Notes under the pieces: model-generated
Told to the model about the DNA's origin: nothing
The model's database searches: none
Seen by the model: the letters and a program-made list of their open reading frames with translations, nothing else
Assembly (NCBI RefSeq): GCF_003014475.1
Contig: NZ_PYGJ01000011.1
Span: forward strand, 62,001-126,000
Direction of reading: 5' to 3'
Origin: Shimia abyssi
GTDB taxonomy: Bacteria; Pseudomonadota; Alphaproteobacteria; Rhodobacterales; Rhodobacteraceae
DNA length: 64,000 nucleotides
Shown: in pieces, positions 24,625 to 32,972 of the stretch
Layout: the number at the start of each line of letters is the position of its first letter
How positions within the stretch are numbered: the stretch's first letter is position 1
Translations under genes and position numbers: made by a program

Positions 24625-25446
24625 ATGTTGGATTCTGGTCGCACCGAAGAGACCCTCTTGGAGGTCAACAACATCGAGGTGATCTATAATCACGTGATCC
24701 TCGTTCTCAAGGGCGTGAGCCTGAGTGTACCCAAAGGTGGTATCACTGCGTTGCTAGGTGGCAACGGCGCAGGCAAAACCACAACGCTTAAGGCAATATC
24801 GAACCTTCTGCATTCCGAACGCGGCGAAGTGACCAAGGGCTCGATCATGTATCGCGGCGCTAATACCCAAGGGTTGGACCCAGCGGCAATGGTGAAAACC
24901 GGTGTCATTCAGGTAATGGAGGGCCGCCATTGCTTTGAGCACCTTACGGTTGAGGAAAACCTTCTGACCGGAGCTTATACACGGTCTAATTCTGCTGACA
25001 TCGCACGTGATTTGGAAATGGTGTACACTTATTTCCCAAGGCTGAACGAGCGCCGCAAAAGCCAGGCCGGCTATACCTCGGGCGGTGAGCAACAGATGGT
25101 CGCGATTGGGCGTGCTTTGATGAGCCGCCCGGAAACGATTTTGTTGGATGAGCCGAGCATGGGGCTAGCACCGCAATTGGTGGAAGAGATCTTTACCATC
25201 GTCAAAGACCTAAACGAAAAGGAAGGCGCGACATTCCTTTTGGCGGAACAGAACACCAATGTCGCGCTGCGATTTGCCCATTACGGCTATATTTTGGAAT
25301 CAGGCCGCGTTGTGATGGACGGCCCTGCCAAAGAATTGCGTGAAAACCCGGATGTTAAGGAATTCTACCTTGGAATGTCCGATGAAGGCCGCAAGTCGTT
25401 CCGAGATGTACGGTCCTATCGTCGCCGCAAACGCTGGCTAAGTTAA
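24625..25446 (+). CDS. LivF-like ABC transporter ATPase
   Basis: A 273-residue ATPase, the second nucleotide-binding subunit. Walker A is GGNGAGKTT, the signature is YTSGGEQQMVAIGRAL, Walker B is ILLDEPSMGLAPQLVEE and the family-typical LLAEQNTNVALRFA follows. The ATG at 24625 begins at the first conserved residues, and an upstream ATG at 24595 lacks support. It belongs to the Liv operon but follows the strong intercistronic hairpin. A positively charged C-terminal tail of about 20 residues is an extra beyond standard LivF. Confidence 0.92.
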   Translation: MLDSGRTEETLLEVNNIEVIYNHVILVLKGVSLSVPKGGITALLGGNGAGKTTTLKAISNLLHSERGEVTKGSIMYRGANTQGLDPAAMVKTGVIQVMEGRHCFEHLTVEENLLTGAYTRSNSADIARDLEMVYTYFPRLNERRKSQAGYTSGGEQQMVAIGRALMSRPETILLDEPSMGLAPQLVEEIFTIVKDLNEKEGATFLLAEQNTNVALRFAHYGYILESGRVVMDGPAKELRENPDVKEFYLGMSDEGRKSFRDVRSYRRRKRWLS

Positions 25447-25573
25447 CTGATGAGCAGATATGGGGCGGTACGTTTCAAAGTGGTCCCGTTTTTTCTGGGT
25501 GAGATGGTAAATGCCCCACCCGTTGGTAATTTGCGCCCAGTAGATTGGTGCAAAGAGAGATGAGGATGGCGCG

Positions 25574-26803
25574 ATGAGCCAGTATTTTGACACTCTGGAA
25601 ACCCGCTCTGAGGATCAGCGTGCTGAGGATTTGGCCTTGGCCCTGCCAGCACAATTTGCACGAGCCAAAATGCTGCCCGGGTATGCACGTACGCTTTCCA
25701 ATGTGGATCCGGAGTTGGTGACAAGTGTCGAAGCACTTGCGCCCTTGCCGGTTCTTCGCAAATCTGAACTGAGTAAAGCTCAGTCACTGGCCGGACTTAT
25801 GGGTGGCTATGCCGATTTGAACAGGCCTGGCATTACTCATGTGTTCCAATCACCTGGTCCGATTTATGAACCCGGCAGCAATGGTGCGGACTGGTTTCGC
25901 TTTGGTCGTGTCCTTAACGCGGTTGGCATTGGAGCGGGTGACATTGTGCAGAACTGTTTTTCGTATCACCTGACCCCAGCAGGGATCATGTTTGAAAGCG
26001 GTGCGCGGGCCGTCGGAGCCAAGGTCCTGCCAGCGGGAGTGGGCCAGACGGAGATGCAAGTGCGTGCTGCCGCTGATGTCGGGACGACGGCATATGCTGG
26101 CACTCCGGATTACCTCAAGGTGATCCTCGACAAGGCTGACGAGATGGGCGAGCGGCTAAAGATATTCAAAGCCACAGTTGGGGGTGGCGCGCTCTTCCCG
26201 TCGCTGCGGCAGGAATATGCGGATCGGGGAATTACCTGTCTGCAAGGGTATGGCACAGCGGATCTGGGCTCGATCGCATATGAATCGGAGGCCATGGAGG
26301 GTATGATCATAGATGAGGGCGTGATCGTTGAAATCGTCACGCCGGGTACTGGTACACCCGTTGCGCAGGGTGAGGTCGGTGAAGTTGTCGTGACAACACT
26401 CAATCCTGACTATCCCTTGATCCGCTTTGCCACCGGCGACCTCTCCGCCGTCCTCCCTGGGCAAAGCCCATGTGGCCGCACGAACATGCGGATCAAGGGG
26501 TGGATGGGACGCGCGGATCAAACGGCCAAGATCAAGGGTATGTTTGTGCGCCCAGAACAAGTGGCCGCATTGGTGGCGCGTCATGACGAGGTCGGCAAAG
26601 CGCGAGTCGTTGCGACACGCAATGGAGAGATGGATGTGATGACCGTGCAAATCGAAAGCACGGGGGGGGATCAGGATGCGTATGGCGCATCTATAGCCGA
26701 AACTCTGAAGCTACGCGGTGCTGTAGAAATTGTCGCACCGGGAAGCTTGCCCAACGATGGTATCGTGATCGAGGATCGGCGGGTTTACGACCAAGCCAAC
26801 TGA
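25574..26803 (+). CDS. PaaK-like phenylacetate-CoA ligase family protein
   Basis: A 409-residue adenylate-forming protein resembling phenylacetate-CoA ligases. The segment FQSPGPIYEPG occupies the position of the P-loop (normally SSGTTG) and lacks its Thr-Gly core; ITCLQGYGTADLGSIAYE is the adenylate-binding segment and PLIRFATGDL follows as the ligand aspartate motif, with RIKGWMGRADQTAKIKGMF as the hinge. The degenerate P-loop may reduce or change ATP use. It follows LivF after 127 bases and probably belongs to the same unit. Activation of an aromatic or other carboxylate to CoA is the family role. Confidence 0.8.
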   Translation: MSQYFDTLETRSEDQRAEDLALALPAQFARAKMLPGYARTLSNVDPELVTSVEALAPLPVLRKSELSKAQSLAGLMGGYADLNRPGITHVFQSPGPIYEPGSNGADWFRFGRVLNAVGIGAGDIVQNCFSYHLTPAGIMFESGARAVGAKVLPAGVGQTEMQVRAAADVGTTAYAGTPDYLKVILDKADEMGERLKIFKATVGGGALFPSLRQEYADRGITCLQGYGTADLGSIAYESEAMEGMIIDEGVIVEIVTPGTGTPVAQGEVGEVVVTTLNPDYPLIRFATGDLSAVLPGQSPCGRTNMRIKGWMGRADQTAKIKGMFVRPEQVAALVARHDEVGKARVVATRNGEMDVMTVQIESTGGDQDAYGASIAETLKLRGAVEIVAPGSLPNDGIVIEDRRVYDQAN

Positions 26804-26925
26804 GGCCATTGAATATCAAATGACAGCACGCGGAACTTTAGTGCTTCTTCATTCGCATGAAAATTCAGTAGCCCCGGCTGAAACATCCGCATCATGTTGT
26901 TGTCATTCAGCGACGTCTCCAGAAC
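26804..26925. other. Intergenic before IS remnant, no gene seen
   Basis: About 120 bases after the PaaK-like gene and before the left inverted repeat. An open frame spans 26820-27026 without a ribosome site and crosses the repeat. I see no supported gene. Confidence 0.4.
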
Positions 26926-26947
26926 TGCCTGACGTCAGAGCTTATGG
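26926..26947 (+). repeat. Left terminal inverted repeat of IS3-like remnant
   Basis: This 22-base end begins TGCCTGACGTCAG and agrees with the reverse complement of 27517-27538 at 20 of 22 positions (differences at positions 14 and 17). The outer TG ends and 22-base length fit IS3-family termini. Confidence 0.7.
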
Positions 26948-27204
26948 TGCCTTTGGGGCGCTGGAATTAGAACGTCTGAAGTTTAGCACATTCTTGCGAC
27001 GCAGACTCTGCGCTCTAAGCGATTGAAAACCACGCTGTTGAGTATCGACTGCGATTTGGCGCCAGGTGCGACCGCGTAGAATATCAACATGAAGGTGGTG
27101 CAGGTCGTCGGTGCCGGTGGCGTAAATGGCTATGCTGTAGACTTTTCGGCGCCGGCCATTCGCGATCAAAACATGTCTGGGCGGATGACCATCTGCAACA
27201 TGGC

Positions 27205-27452
27205 CGTTGAGCTGTGTGCGCGTGCCGTGTCGTCGGTCAGACACTTCTTCCTAGCTTCCATAAAGTCTTTGGACCACTTGCAATAAAGGCTCTGGGATAT
27301 GCCTCACGACGGCACATCTCTCCGATGCTGTCCTCGCCACGCAGCCCGTCCGGCACGATACCAATCTTCTCTTCAATGGAGTATTGCTTGCAAGTGGCCC
27401 CTTTGATGTCCATGGCGACCTTCTCGCTAGGACTCTTTGTTGTCTTTCTCAT
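27205..27452 (-). pseudogene. IS3-family transposase OrfA fragment, frameshifted
   Basis: On the minus strand the frame starts with MRKTTKSPSEKVAMDIKGAT, then YSIEEKIGIVPDGLRGEDSI and GEMCRRE, the helix-turn-helix lead of IS3-type OrfA proteins. After CRREA the frame shifts by one; the new frame reads SQSLYCKWSKDFMEARKKC and LTDDTARA, matching the family's expected continuation. The following sequence does not continue the protein. It is a degraded element component. Confidence 0.7.
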
Positions 27453-27516
27453 CGTCCACTCCTTGGTGGTGACGTTGGGCCAGAAACTCTCTCTTTTCAA
27501 ATTGTCCTAATTGCAC

Positions 27517-27538
27517 CCATAGGCGCTGACGTCAGGCA
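27517..27538 (-). repeat. Right terminal inverted repeat of IS3-like remnant
   Basis: Reverse-complement partner of 26926-26947 (20 of 22 positions). It contains the palindromic core TGACGTCA, as does the left end. Confidence 0.7.
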
Positions 27539-27670
27539 CTCGTCTCCAAAACCTTCGATAGCTTTAGAAGCAATAAGATGAAGAATCGCCAAAGTATAAT
27601 CTGACAAAGATCCCTCAAAAATTGTTTCTTTGAGAGGAATAATGGCAAAAATCTCAATTTAAACTGAAAA
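27539..27670. other. AT-rich gap, no gene seen
   Basis: Between the right inverted repeat and the immunity-like gene. It contains a short hairpin, CTCAAA / TTTGAG at 27614-27634, downstream of the immunity gene on its strand. It lacks a T-run, so terminator status is doubtful. Confidence 0.35.
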
Positions 27671-28305
27671 TTACTGTGGCAACCCACATTCCCGAAATCC
27701 CATCCACCGTGTCTTGAGTTTTGCTGCCTTAATCGCCTGACGCAACCGATCCGAGAAAAACACGACTCTCTTCACACGCTCTTCAAACCAAAGATCAACA
27801 TCGCCCACCTTTTCCGGATCCAATACAAACAAACGATCCTCGGAGAACCCCGGCTCCCAACGCCCCCGCTCAACAATTGGTCGTCTCAGATCAACCGATT
27901 GATCCGCGAGAAATGACGACCGCTCTTCGCGAATATGTATGAAATACCAGCGCCCCTCGATGGGTGTTTTCTGATCATATTCAAACAGTTGCACCTGAGA
28001 AAACCGCGTCTCGCCCAGCTCGAACTGCTGTAACAGATCATGCATGGCGCCGGAAATAATGAGATTGGCATTTTTGCTCAAGAAGACATCTGGAAGCGCG
28101 CGCTGACGTGCCGACAGGTTGCGAAGATCAAAAAAATTGCAGTCGGATATTCTGACGGATCAATATCGCGACCATCGCGAAAATGATATCTATCCTGAAA
28201 GTCGATACGTTCACGAAGGCTGTTGTTGGGCATCAGGTAGTCCACCGGCTTCACAAGACGGCTCTCCACGACCATTTTCGATTCCCAAATCTTTTTGTGT
28301 ACCAT
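27671..28305 (-). pseudogene. Imm11/DUF1629-like immunity protein, frameshifted at a homopolymer
   Basis: Two minus-strand frames together give about 210 residues. The first (28305 to about 28131) reads MVHKKIWESKMVVESRLVKP and ends PSEYPTAIF; the second continues DLRNLSARQRALPDVFLSKN, then LIISGAMHDLLQQFELGE, VQLFEYDQKTPIEGRWYFIH and WMGFRECGLPQ. That layout matches Imm11-type immunity proteins of polymorphic toxin systems. The join is a run of seven A at 28131-28137 where eight would restore the frame. This may be a true mutation or a sequence error. I see no toxin gene next to it. Confidence 0.65.
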
Positions 28306-28725
28306 ATTTTGCTACCCCAATGTGTCCAATGCGACCCTCTTAGGTAGGGTATTGCCCCGCTAAAAGTGCGTCATTTCAACGTTTCCTGCCAGAAACATTC
28401 AACGAAAATACTCGGACAATGCTGTTTGTAGAAATGATGATTTCCAAGAGCCGCGCCAAACAGAGTCCTCATCCACTATATTTCGTATAAGGTTTGTTTC
28501 TGCCCTGTAACTCACGATTTGAATGTCTACCTTAGGTTCCCGTCGTCAGACTTCGGTCGGGCTGTGACATCTTCGATTCTAGATGGACGAAGCTACCCGG
28601 AGTGCCTTGTTGGATGGGCGAGACGATATGCTGGGTTCCCTTAACCTCGCGGAATCCATTCGTGCGTTTGAAAATGGCCTGACAAAAAAGATGCAATTAA
28701 GTGTCATCCAATAGGAGCCAGTGCG
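28306..28725. other. Gene-free, AT-rich stretch
   Basis: About 420 bases between the immunity-like gene and the LysR pseudogene. A 43-codon open frame lies at 28583-28714 on the plus strand without a convincing ribosome site. I looked for a toxin on the minus strand ahead of the immunity gene and found only stop-rich sequence. It may be gene debris. Confidence 0.4.
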
Positions 28726-29623
28726 GAGCTATGACAACTTCAGTGTTTTGTGGCGGTTGTCGAAGAACTCCACTTTCGGAAAGCCGGAGAGCGTTTTGGC
28801 CTGAGTTAGCCTTCACTTTCCAAACGGATTTCCGCGCTTGAACACGAGCTTGGGTTTCCTCTGGCTTTTCGAACCATCCGCCAAGTGAGTTTGACACAGG
28901 CTGGATCAGAATTATTGAAGGATGCGTAACGTATTCTCGCGGATATCGCAAAGTCGGTTTCGAATGTGCGCCATGTCGCAGACAGCGGCCTGTTATCACT
29001 TCGGATAAGCGGTGTCGACGAAGCGCTTTCATTGTTGTTTCCACCTGCCTTGGTCGAGTTTTGAAAGCTCTACCCTACGGTACATATAGAATTGCTTGAG
29101 ATCTCATCATCGGACCATCACACTCGGGAACTTGTGGGTCATAAGACTGACGTCGCATTTGTGCGGGGTCCGCCTGACAGATAAATATCTGTCATCGGAA
29201 TTTTTGTATAACCAGTCTGTGGTTGTCGTCGTGGCGGATGACAATCCTTTGTCAGAGAAGAAAGAAATTTCTTTCGAGGAAATCAAGGACCTTCCGCTAA
29301 TGGGATTTCCAAAGCGCTCCAGCCCCATACTGCACGAGATGTTGTGGGGTAGTTTTCGATCACTTGGATGGCAACCTGATATTGTCTGCGAAGTCATAGG
29401 CAAATCAACGATGCTCCGATTGGTGGGGCATGGAATTGGCATCGCCCTGAGCCCTGCTTGGGTAAAGTCGTTATCATCCAAAAGTCTGAAATTTGTCCCC
29501 TATTACGAGAACGCTCGGGAAATTGATCTCTATATTTCTTATCGTACTTCGGGAGATGTAAAGGAGGCGTTGGCGTTTTTTGACGCGGTAAAGTATGTAA
29601 GTGGCGAAGCAACACGATCTTAG
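28726..29623 (+). pseudogene. LysR-family regulator, decayed
   Basis: The plus-strand frame beginning near 28726 reads EL-stop-QLQCFVAVVEELHFRKAGERF, then GLS-stop-PSLSKRISALEHELGFPL, the helix-turn-helix of a LysR protein. In-frame stops are at 28732 (TGA in place of an expected CGA), at the TAG that replaces CAG in the QPSLS motif, at a later TAA and at another TGA. A frameshift near 29185 leads to an intact C-terminal effector domain (YNQSVVVVVADDNPLSEKKE, then RLVGHGIGIALSPAWV) that ends at 29623. Two of the stops look like C-to-T changes. The gene is dead. Confidence 0.8.
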
Positions 29624-29890
29624 GCTGCAACTTTTTGCATGTTCTTGAATTTCTGCTTTGGGTGGTTCGTTCAACTTTTTGAGCGCACTTTCTGCCCATA
29701 GCCGTCTTTGCCGCAAAGTGTGGTGGGCGGCAATTTACCGCCCTCAACGCCGAACGTAGTGCTTTAATTGAGTAACATTAGTGGGTTTTGGCCAAACAAT
29801 TCGCCGGGCTTTTTCAATTTTTGGCGCAGAATTGGAAAGGAATAGGCACGTTCGTTAGGGGCAAAATGCAATGTTTAGGATGCCCCAAAA
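29624..29890. other. Intergenic, no gene seen
   Basis: About 270 bases after the LysR pseudogene and before the rpmJ terminator. Minus-strand frames here overlap the pseudogene and have no ribosome site. I see no gene. Confidence 0.45.
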
Positions 29891-29892
29891 GC

Positions 29893-29916
29893 AAAAAACC
29901 GCCCCGAAGGGCGGTT
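29893..29916 (-). terminator. Rho-independent terminator of rpmJ
   Basis: The stem AACCGCCC / GGGCGGTT has a CGAA loop, a stable tetraloop-like turn. On the minus strand it is followed by a run of T (the A run 29893-29898 on the plus strand). It lies 33 bases after the rpmJ stop. Confidence 0.85.
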
Positions 29917-29948
29917 CTTACAGTGGCTCATATCAAAAAGACCGGGAG

Positions 29949-30074
29949 TTAACCCTGACGTGCTTTGAAGCGACGCTGTGTCTTATTGATCACGTAAACG
30001 CGGCCCTTGCGGCGCACAACACGGCAGTCGCGGTGCCGGTTCTTGAGCGAGCGGAGCGAGTTCTTGACCTTCAT
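29949..30074 (-). CDS. rpmJ: 50S ribosomal protein L36
   Basis: A 41-residue protein that is very basic: [20 protein letters not shown], then [20 protein letters not shown]. This is the 41-residue alphaproteobacterial L36, in which the usual four zinc ligands are reduced (only one Cys, in RDCRVV), so it is the zinc-independent form. It lies in the large ribosomal subunit. It is too short for ordinary gene tracks. It has its own terminator. Confidence 0.93.
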   Translation of the reverse strand: MKVKNSLRSLKNRHRDCRVVRRKGRVYVINKTQRRFKARQG

Positions 30075-30150
30075 GTCATTCTCCTCATTTCGCGGCGCGG
30101 CATGCGCCATTTGGTTGCGGGCACCCCGATGGCTTGGGGCGGTGAATTCA

Positions 30151-30225
30151 TGGTGGGCGATACTGGGATCGAACCAGTGACCCCTTCGATGTCAACGAAG
30201 TGCTCTACCGCTGAGCTAATCACCC
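30151..30225 (-). tRNA. tRNA-Val(GAC)
   Basis: The minus strand folds as a 75-base tRNA. The acceptor stem is GGGTGAT / ATCGCCC, the D arm begins GCTC, and the anticodon stem CTTCG / CGAAG encloses TTGACAT, giving anticodon GAC for valine codon GUC. The T arm contains GGTTCGATCC. An A discriminator and CCA are encoded at the 3' end. Confidence 0.95.
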
Positions 30226-30246
30226 ACGAACCGGCTTGATTACTTT

Positions 30247-30280
30247 GCCCCCTAATAAAGGGGGCGCGGAAAACCGCGCC
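30247..30280. promoter_or_regulatory. Overlapping alternative hairpins upstream of tRNA-Val and hutG-like gene
   Basis: Two stems share bases. GCCCCC / GGGGGC (30247-30265, loop TAATAAA) and GGCGCGG / CCGCGCC (30263-30280, loop AAAA) overlap at 30263-30265, so they cannot both form fully. They lie between divergent transcripts, 22 bases before the tRNA. A leader or attenuator role is possible but unproven. Confidence 0.4.
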
Positions 30281-30373
30281 AGTGGCGGCTTCTATAAAAG
30301 GAGTCGTGAGGGGGATCAAGGGCTTTTGAAATAATAGTTTTTGAGGCTATATTTCTGGTGAACAGGAGACCCA

Positions 30374-31237
30374 ATGCCTAGAGAATCTTATCTCATCCAT
30401 CGGCCGCGCACATTGACGTCTGCGCTGGTTTTTGCGTCGCCGCATAGCGGATGCGATTACCCTGAATGGTTTATCAGGCGGTCGCTTTTGAATGCACACA
30501 CAATTAGAACTTCTGAAGACGCGTTTGTAGATAAGTTGTTCGAGGTGGCGCCAGAATTTGGCGCTCCGTTCCTCGTTGCAGGAGCTCCACGTGCCTTTCT
30601 GGATCTTAATCGCGCGGCTGACGAGTTAGACCCGGCCCTGATTCATGGTGTTCGCAAGATCGGGCATAACCCACGCATTGCATCCGGACTTGGAGTGATT
30701 CCACGAGTGGTGGCGAACGGAAGGTCCATCTATAGCGGCAAGATGGCGTTGGACGAGGCAAATCGTCGAATCGAAACCTACTGGCGCCCGTACCATCAGG
30801 CATTGGCCGAACTGCTCGCGCAGGCTCACGAGACATTCGGCAAGGCGATACTGGTCGATTGTCACTCGATGCCGCGTGAGGCCGTTGAAAACGTTTCACG
30901 CAACGGCAGGCCGCGGCCGGAAATCGTGTTAGGTGATCGATTTGGTGCTGCTGCGCATAGTGAAGTGATGGACCAGATCGAGGCGGCGTTCGCCGAGGCG
31001 GGGTTCGAGGTTTCACGGAACACTCCATTTGCGGGAGCCTACGTGACACAGCATTATGGACGACCCTCGCGCCGCCAACATGCGATTCAGATTGAGATCG
31101 ACCGCTCGCTTTATATGGATGAGCGTCGGATAAAACCGCATTCAGACTTTGCCGCGTTCCGTGAACGACTGGGAAGCGTGATTGCTCGGATCGTCGAGAT
31201 TGGACGCCCGGAAGATCGTTCGCTGGCTGCCGAGTGA
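30374..31237 (+). CDS. N-formylglutamate amidohydrolase family protein
   Basis: A 287-residue protein of the HutG/FGase family, which hydrolyses N-formyl-L-glutamate to glutamate and formate at the end of one histidine pathway. VFASPHSGCDYP near residue 20 and FLDLNRAADELDP near 75 are the metal- and substrate-binding signatures; VDCHSMPR near 168 and RNTPFAGAYVTQHYG near 215 complete the fold. No other histidine-utilisation gene is adjacent, so a related deformylase role is possible. It is convergent with dinB. Confidence 0.85.
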   Translation: MPRESYLIHRPRTLTSALVFASPHSGCDYPEWFIRRSLLNAHTIRTSEDAFVDKLFEVAPEFGAPFLVAGAPRAFLDLNRAADELDPALIHGVRKIGHNPRIASGLGVIPRVVANGRSIYSGKMALDEANRRIETYWRPYHQALAELLAQAHETFGKAILVDCHSMPREAVENVSRNGRPRPEIVLGDRFGAAAHSEVMDQIEAAFAEAGFEVSRNTPFAGAYVTQHYGRPSRRQHAIQIEIDRSLYMDERRIKPHSDFAAFRERLGSVIARIVEIGRPEDRSLAAE

Positions 31238-31241
31238 TCCG

Positions 31242-32495
31242 TCAGCGCATTGCACGCCCCTTGAGAATTGCGTCTGAGCCGAACCGTTTGCGGATTGCGT
31301 CGGTTGCGCGTTCTGCCTTGGTGCGTTGAACAGCCTGTGGGTCCAGCAAATCTCCAGACAAATCCCCCTGCTCGGCTGAGATAAGGTCGGCAAGGCCAAC
31401 GCCAATCAGCCTATACGGGCCCTGATCCCCAACCTGATCGAACAAGTTACGCGCCGTGCGATACAACGTGTCGGCCATTTGGGTCGGGTCGCGCAGGCTT
31501 ATGCGGCGGGAAATCAAGCTGTGATTGGCGCGTTTGAGCTTCAGCGTCACAACACGGCCCGCCATATCTTTGGCTTTGGCACGGTCCGAGACCTTTTCAG
31601 CCATGCGCCAGATGTGACCATCCAGAATGTTGGTGCTGCCGGTGTCTTCAAAAAAGGTGGTCTCGTTGCTGATGCTTTTGATCGGCGTGTGGGCGGACAC
31701 ACGGCGACGGTCCTGTCCGCGTGCAAGGCTCCATAGGCGGTACCCCATCGAGCCGAACCGGGCGGTTAGGTCTTGTTGCTCCCAACGCAACAAGTCTTTG
31801 AAAGTGCGGATGCCTGCGCGATCAAGGCTTTCTTGTGCCGCGGGTCCAATGCCCCAAATCAGGCGCACCGATTTGTCGCGCAGAAAGTCATCCGTTTCCG
31901 CCTCGCCGATCACCGAAAACCCACGCGGCTTGTCGAGGTCGGACGCGACCTTGGCGAGGAATTTGTTGTGGCTGAGGCCGATGGAGCCAGTGACGCCCAG
32001 TTCGTCCTTCATGCGTTTGGTCAACCGGGCCAGCATCACCGCAGGCGGCGCGCCATGTAGTTTGGCGGTTCCCGAAAGATCCATGAAAGCCTCGTCCAGC
32101 GACAATGGTTCAATGTCTGGTGTCATGTCGTTCATCATCTTGCGGATCTCGCGGCTGACTTCGACATAGACGGACATGCGAGGTTTGATCACCACCGCAT
32201 CAGGACACAGTTTGAGCGCCTGAAACATTGGCATGGCGGAACGAACGCCCCGAATGCGGGCAACATAGCAGGCTGTTGAGACCACTCCACGGCGCCCGCC
32301 GCCAATGACGACTGGCTTGTCCGCCAGCTCCGGGTTGTCGCGTTTCTCAACACTGGCGTAGAATGCGTCGCAATCCATATGTGCGATAGAGAGGTCAAAG
32401 AGCTCTTCGTGCCGCACGATTCGGAAACTGGCGCAGCTGGAACAGCGGCGTTCGGTCGTCAGTGCGGTCAGGCAATCGCGGCATAGTGCGGGCAT
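31242..32495 (-). CDS. dinB: DNA polymerase IV with N-terminal zinc-ribbon-like segment
   Basis: A 417-residue Y-family polymerase for translesion synthesis. Catalytic carboxylates lie in HMDCDAFYASVEKRD and SLDEAFMDLSG; the fingers/palm motif CYVARIRGVRSAMPMFQAL and helix-hairpin-helix IWGIGPAAQESLDRAGIRTF follow, with a little-finger domain after 245. The first 21 residues add C-x2-C-x9-C-x2-C (Cys5, Cys8, Cys18, Cys21), a zinc-ribbon-like lead that is absent from the enteric enzyme. The beta-clamp peptide is not evident at the C-terminus. Confidence 0.9.
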   Translation of the reverse strand: MPALCRDCLTALTTERRCSSCASFRIVRHEELFDLSIAHMDCDAFYASVEKRDNPELADKPVVIGGGRRGVVSTACYVARIRGVRSAMPMFQALKLCPDAVVIKPRMSVYVEVSREIRKMMNDMTPDIEPLSLDEAFMDLSGTAKLHGAPPAVMLARLTKRMKDELGVTGSIGLSHNKFLAKVASDLDKPRGFSVIGEAETDDFLRDKSVRLIWGIGPAAQESLDRAGIRTFKDLLRWEQQDLTARFGSMGYRLWSLARGQDRRRVSAHTPIKSISNETTFFEDTGSTNILDGHIWRMAEKVSDRAKAKDMAGRVVTLKLKRANHSLISRRISLRDPTQMADTLYRTARNLFDQVGDQGPYRLIGVGLADLISAEQGDLSGDLLDPQAVQRTKAERATDAIRKRFGSDAILKGRAMR

Positions 32496-32528
32496 GGTGG
32501 GTTCGGTGGTTAGGTTCGGAGTTTGGGA

Positions 32529-32972
32529 ATGAGTGTATCACGTCGCGATCCGGCAGACACCGTGAATGCAGATGATTTTGACGGTGCCAAGATGGTCGTT
32601 TTTATCGGGGATCGTATTGTGACGTTGCTGCGCGATGATATCGAAACGATTCCCTTTCCGGGGTTTTGGGATTTCCCGGGTGGCGGGCGTGAACTGGGCG
32701 AGTCGCCGTGGGACTGTGTTTGGCGGGAAACACGCGAAGAGCTGAGCCTTGACGTTCCCGAGCGGGCTGTTGTCTGGAGCCGGCAATATTTTTTGCATGG
32801 TACGACACGCTGGTTTTTTGTGGCAAAGATGGCGGCATCAGCAGAACGACAGATTGCGCTGGGGGATGAGGGGCAGGCATGGCAATTGCTTTGGCCTGAC
32901 GATTATCTGGCGCACCCAAAGGCGATACCGATATTTCAAACGCGCCTGAGCGACTATCTTTCCGATCGTTAA
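32529..32972 (+). CDS. NUDIX hydrolase
   Basis: A 147-residue hydrolase of nucleoside-diphosphate derivatives. The Nudix box lies in [20 protein letters not shown] and continues ELSLDV, giving the metal-binding REEL-type glutamates. The ATG at 32529 follows GGAG by 8 bases, and the TTG two codons upstream is less likely. It diverges from dinB and overlaps the end of dxs by 4 bases. The substrate could be an oxidised nucleotide or another nucleotide conjugate. Confidence 0.85.
   Translation: MSVSRRDPADTVNADDFDGAKMVVFIGDRIVTLLRDDIETIPFPGFWDFPGGGRELGESPWDCVWRETREELSLDVPERAVVWSRQYFLHGTTRWFFVAKMAASAERQIALGDEGQAWQLLWPDDYLAHPKAIPIFQTRLSDYLSDR

Larger units (their letters stand above)
26926..27538 (-). 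mobile_element. IS3-family insertion sequence remnant
   Basis: A 613-bp relic bounded by matching imperfect inverted repeats. It contains part of an OrfA transposase on the minus strand (about 27200-27450), but an OrfB of normal size (about 800-900 bases) is missing. The remaining 250 bases or so (26948-27200) hold no frame that I can link to OrfB. The element cannot move by itself. A 12-base direct match, CGTCTCC followed by AGAAC or AAAAC, flanks it at 26914-26925 and 27541-27552; it is longer than the usual IS3 target duplication. Confidence 0.65.

Noticed and set aside
26820-27026. Plus-strand frame of 68 residues over the left IS end
   Set aside because: It crosses the inverted repeat and has no ribosome site or known family.
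26942-27244. Minus-strand frame inside the IS relic
   Set aside because: Only its first part continues OrfA; the rest does not match a transposase, and it ends in the IS end.
28583-28714. 43-residue open frame in the accessory patch
   Set aside because: No ribosome site, no recognisable family and decayed surroundings. It could be debris.
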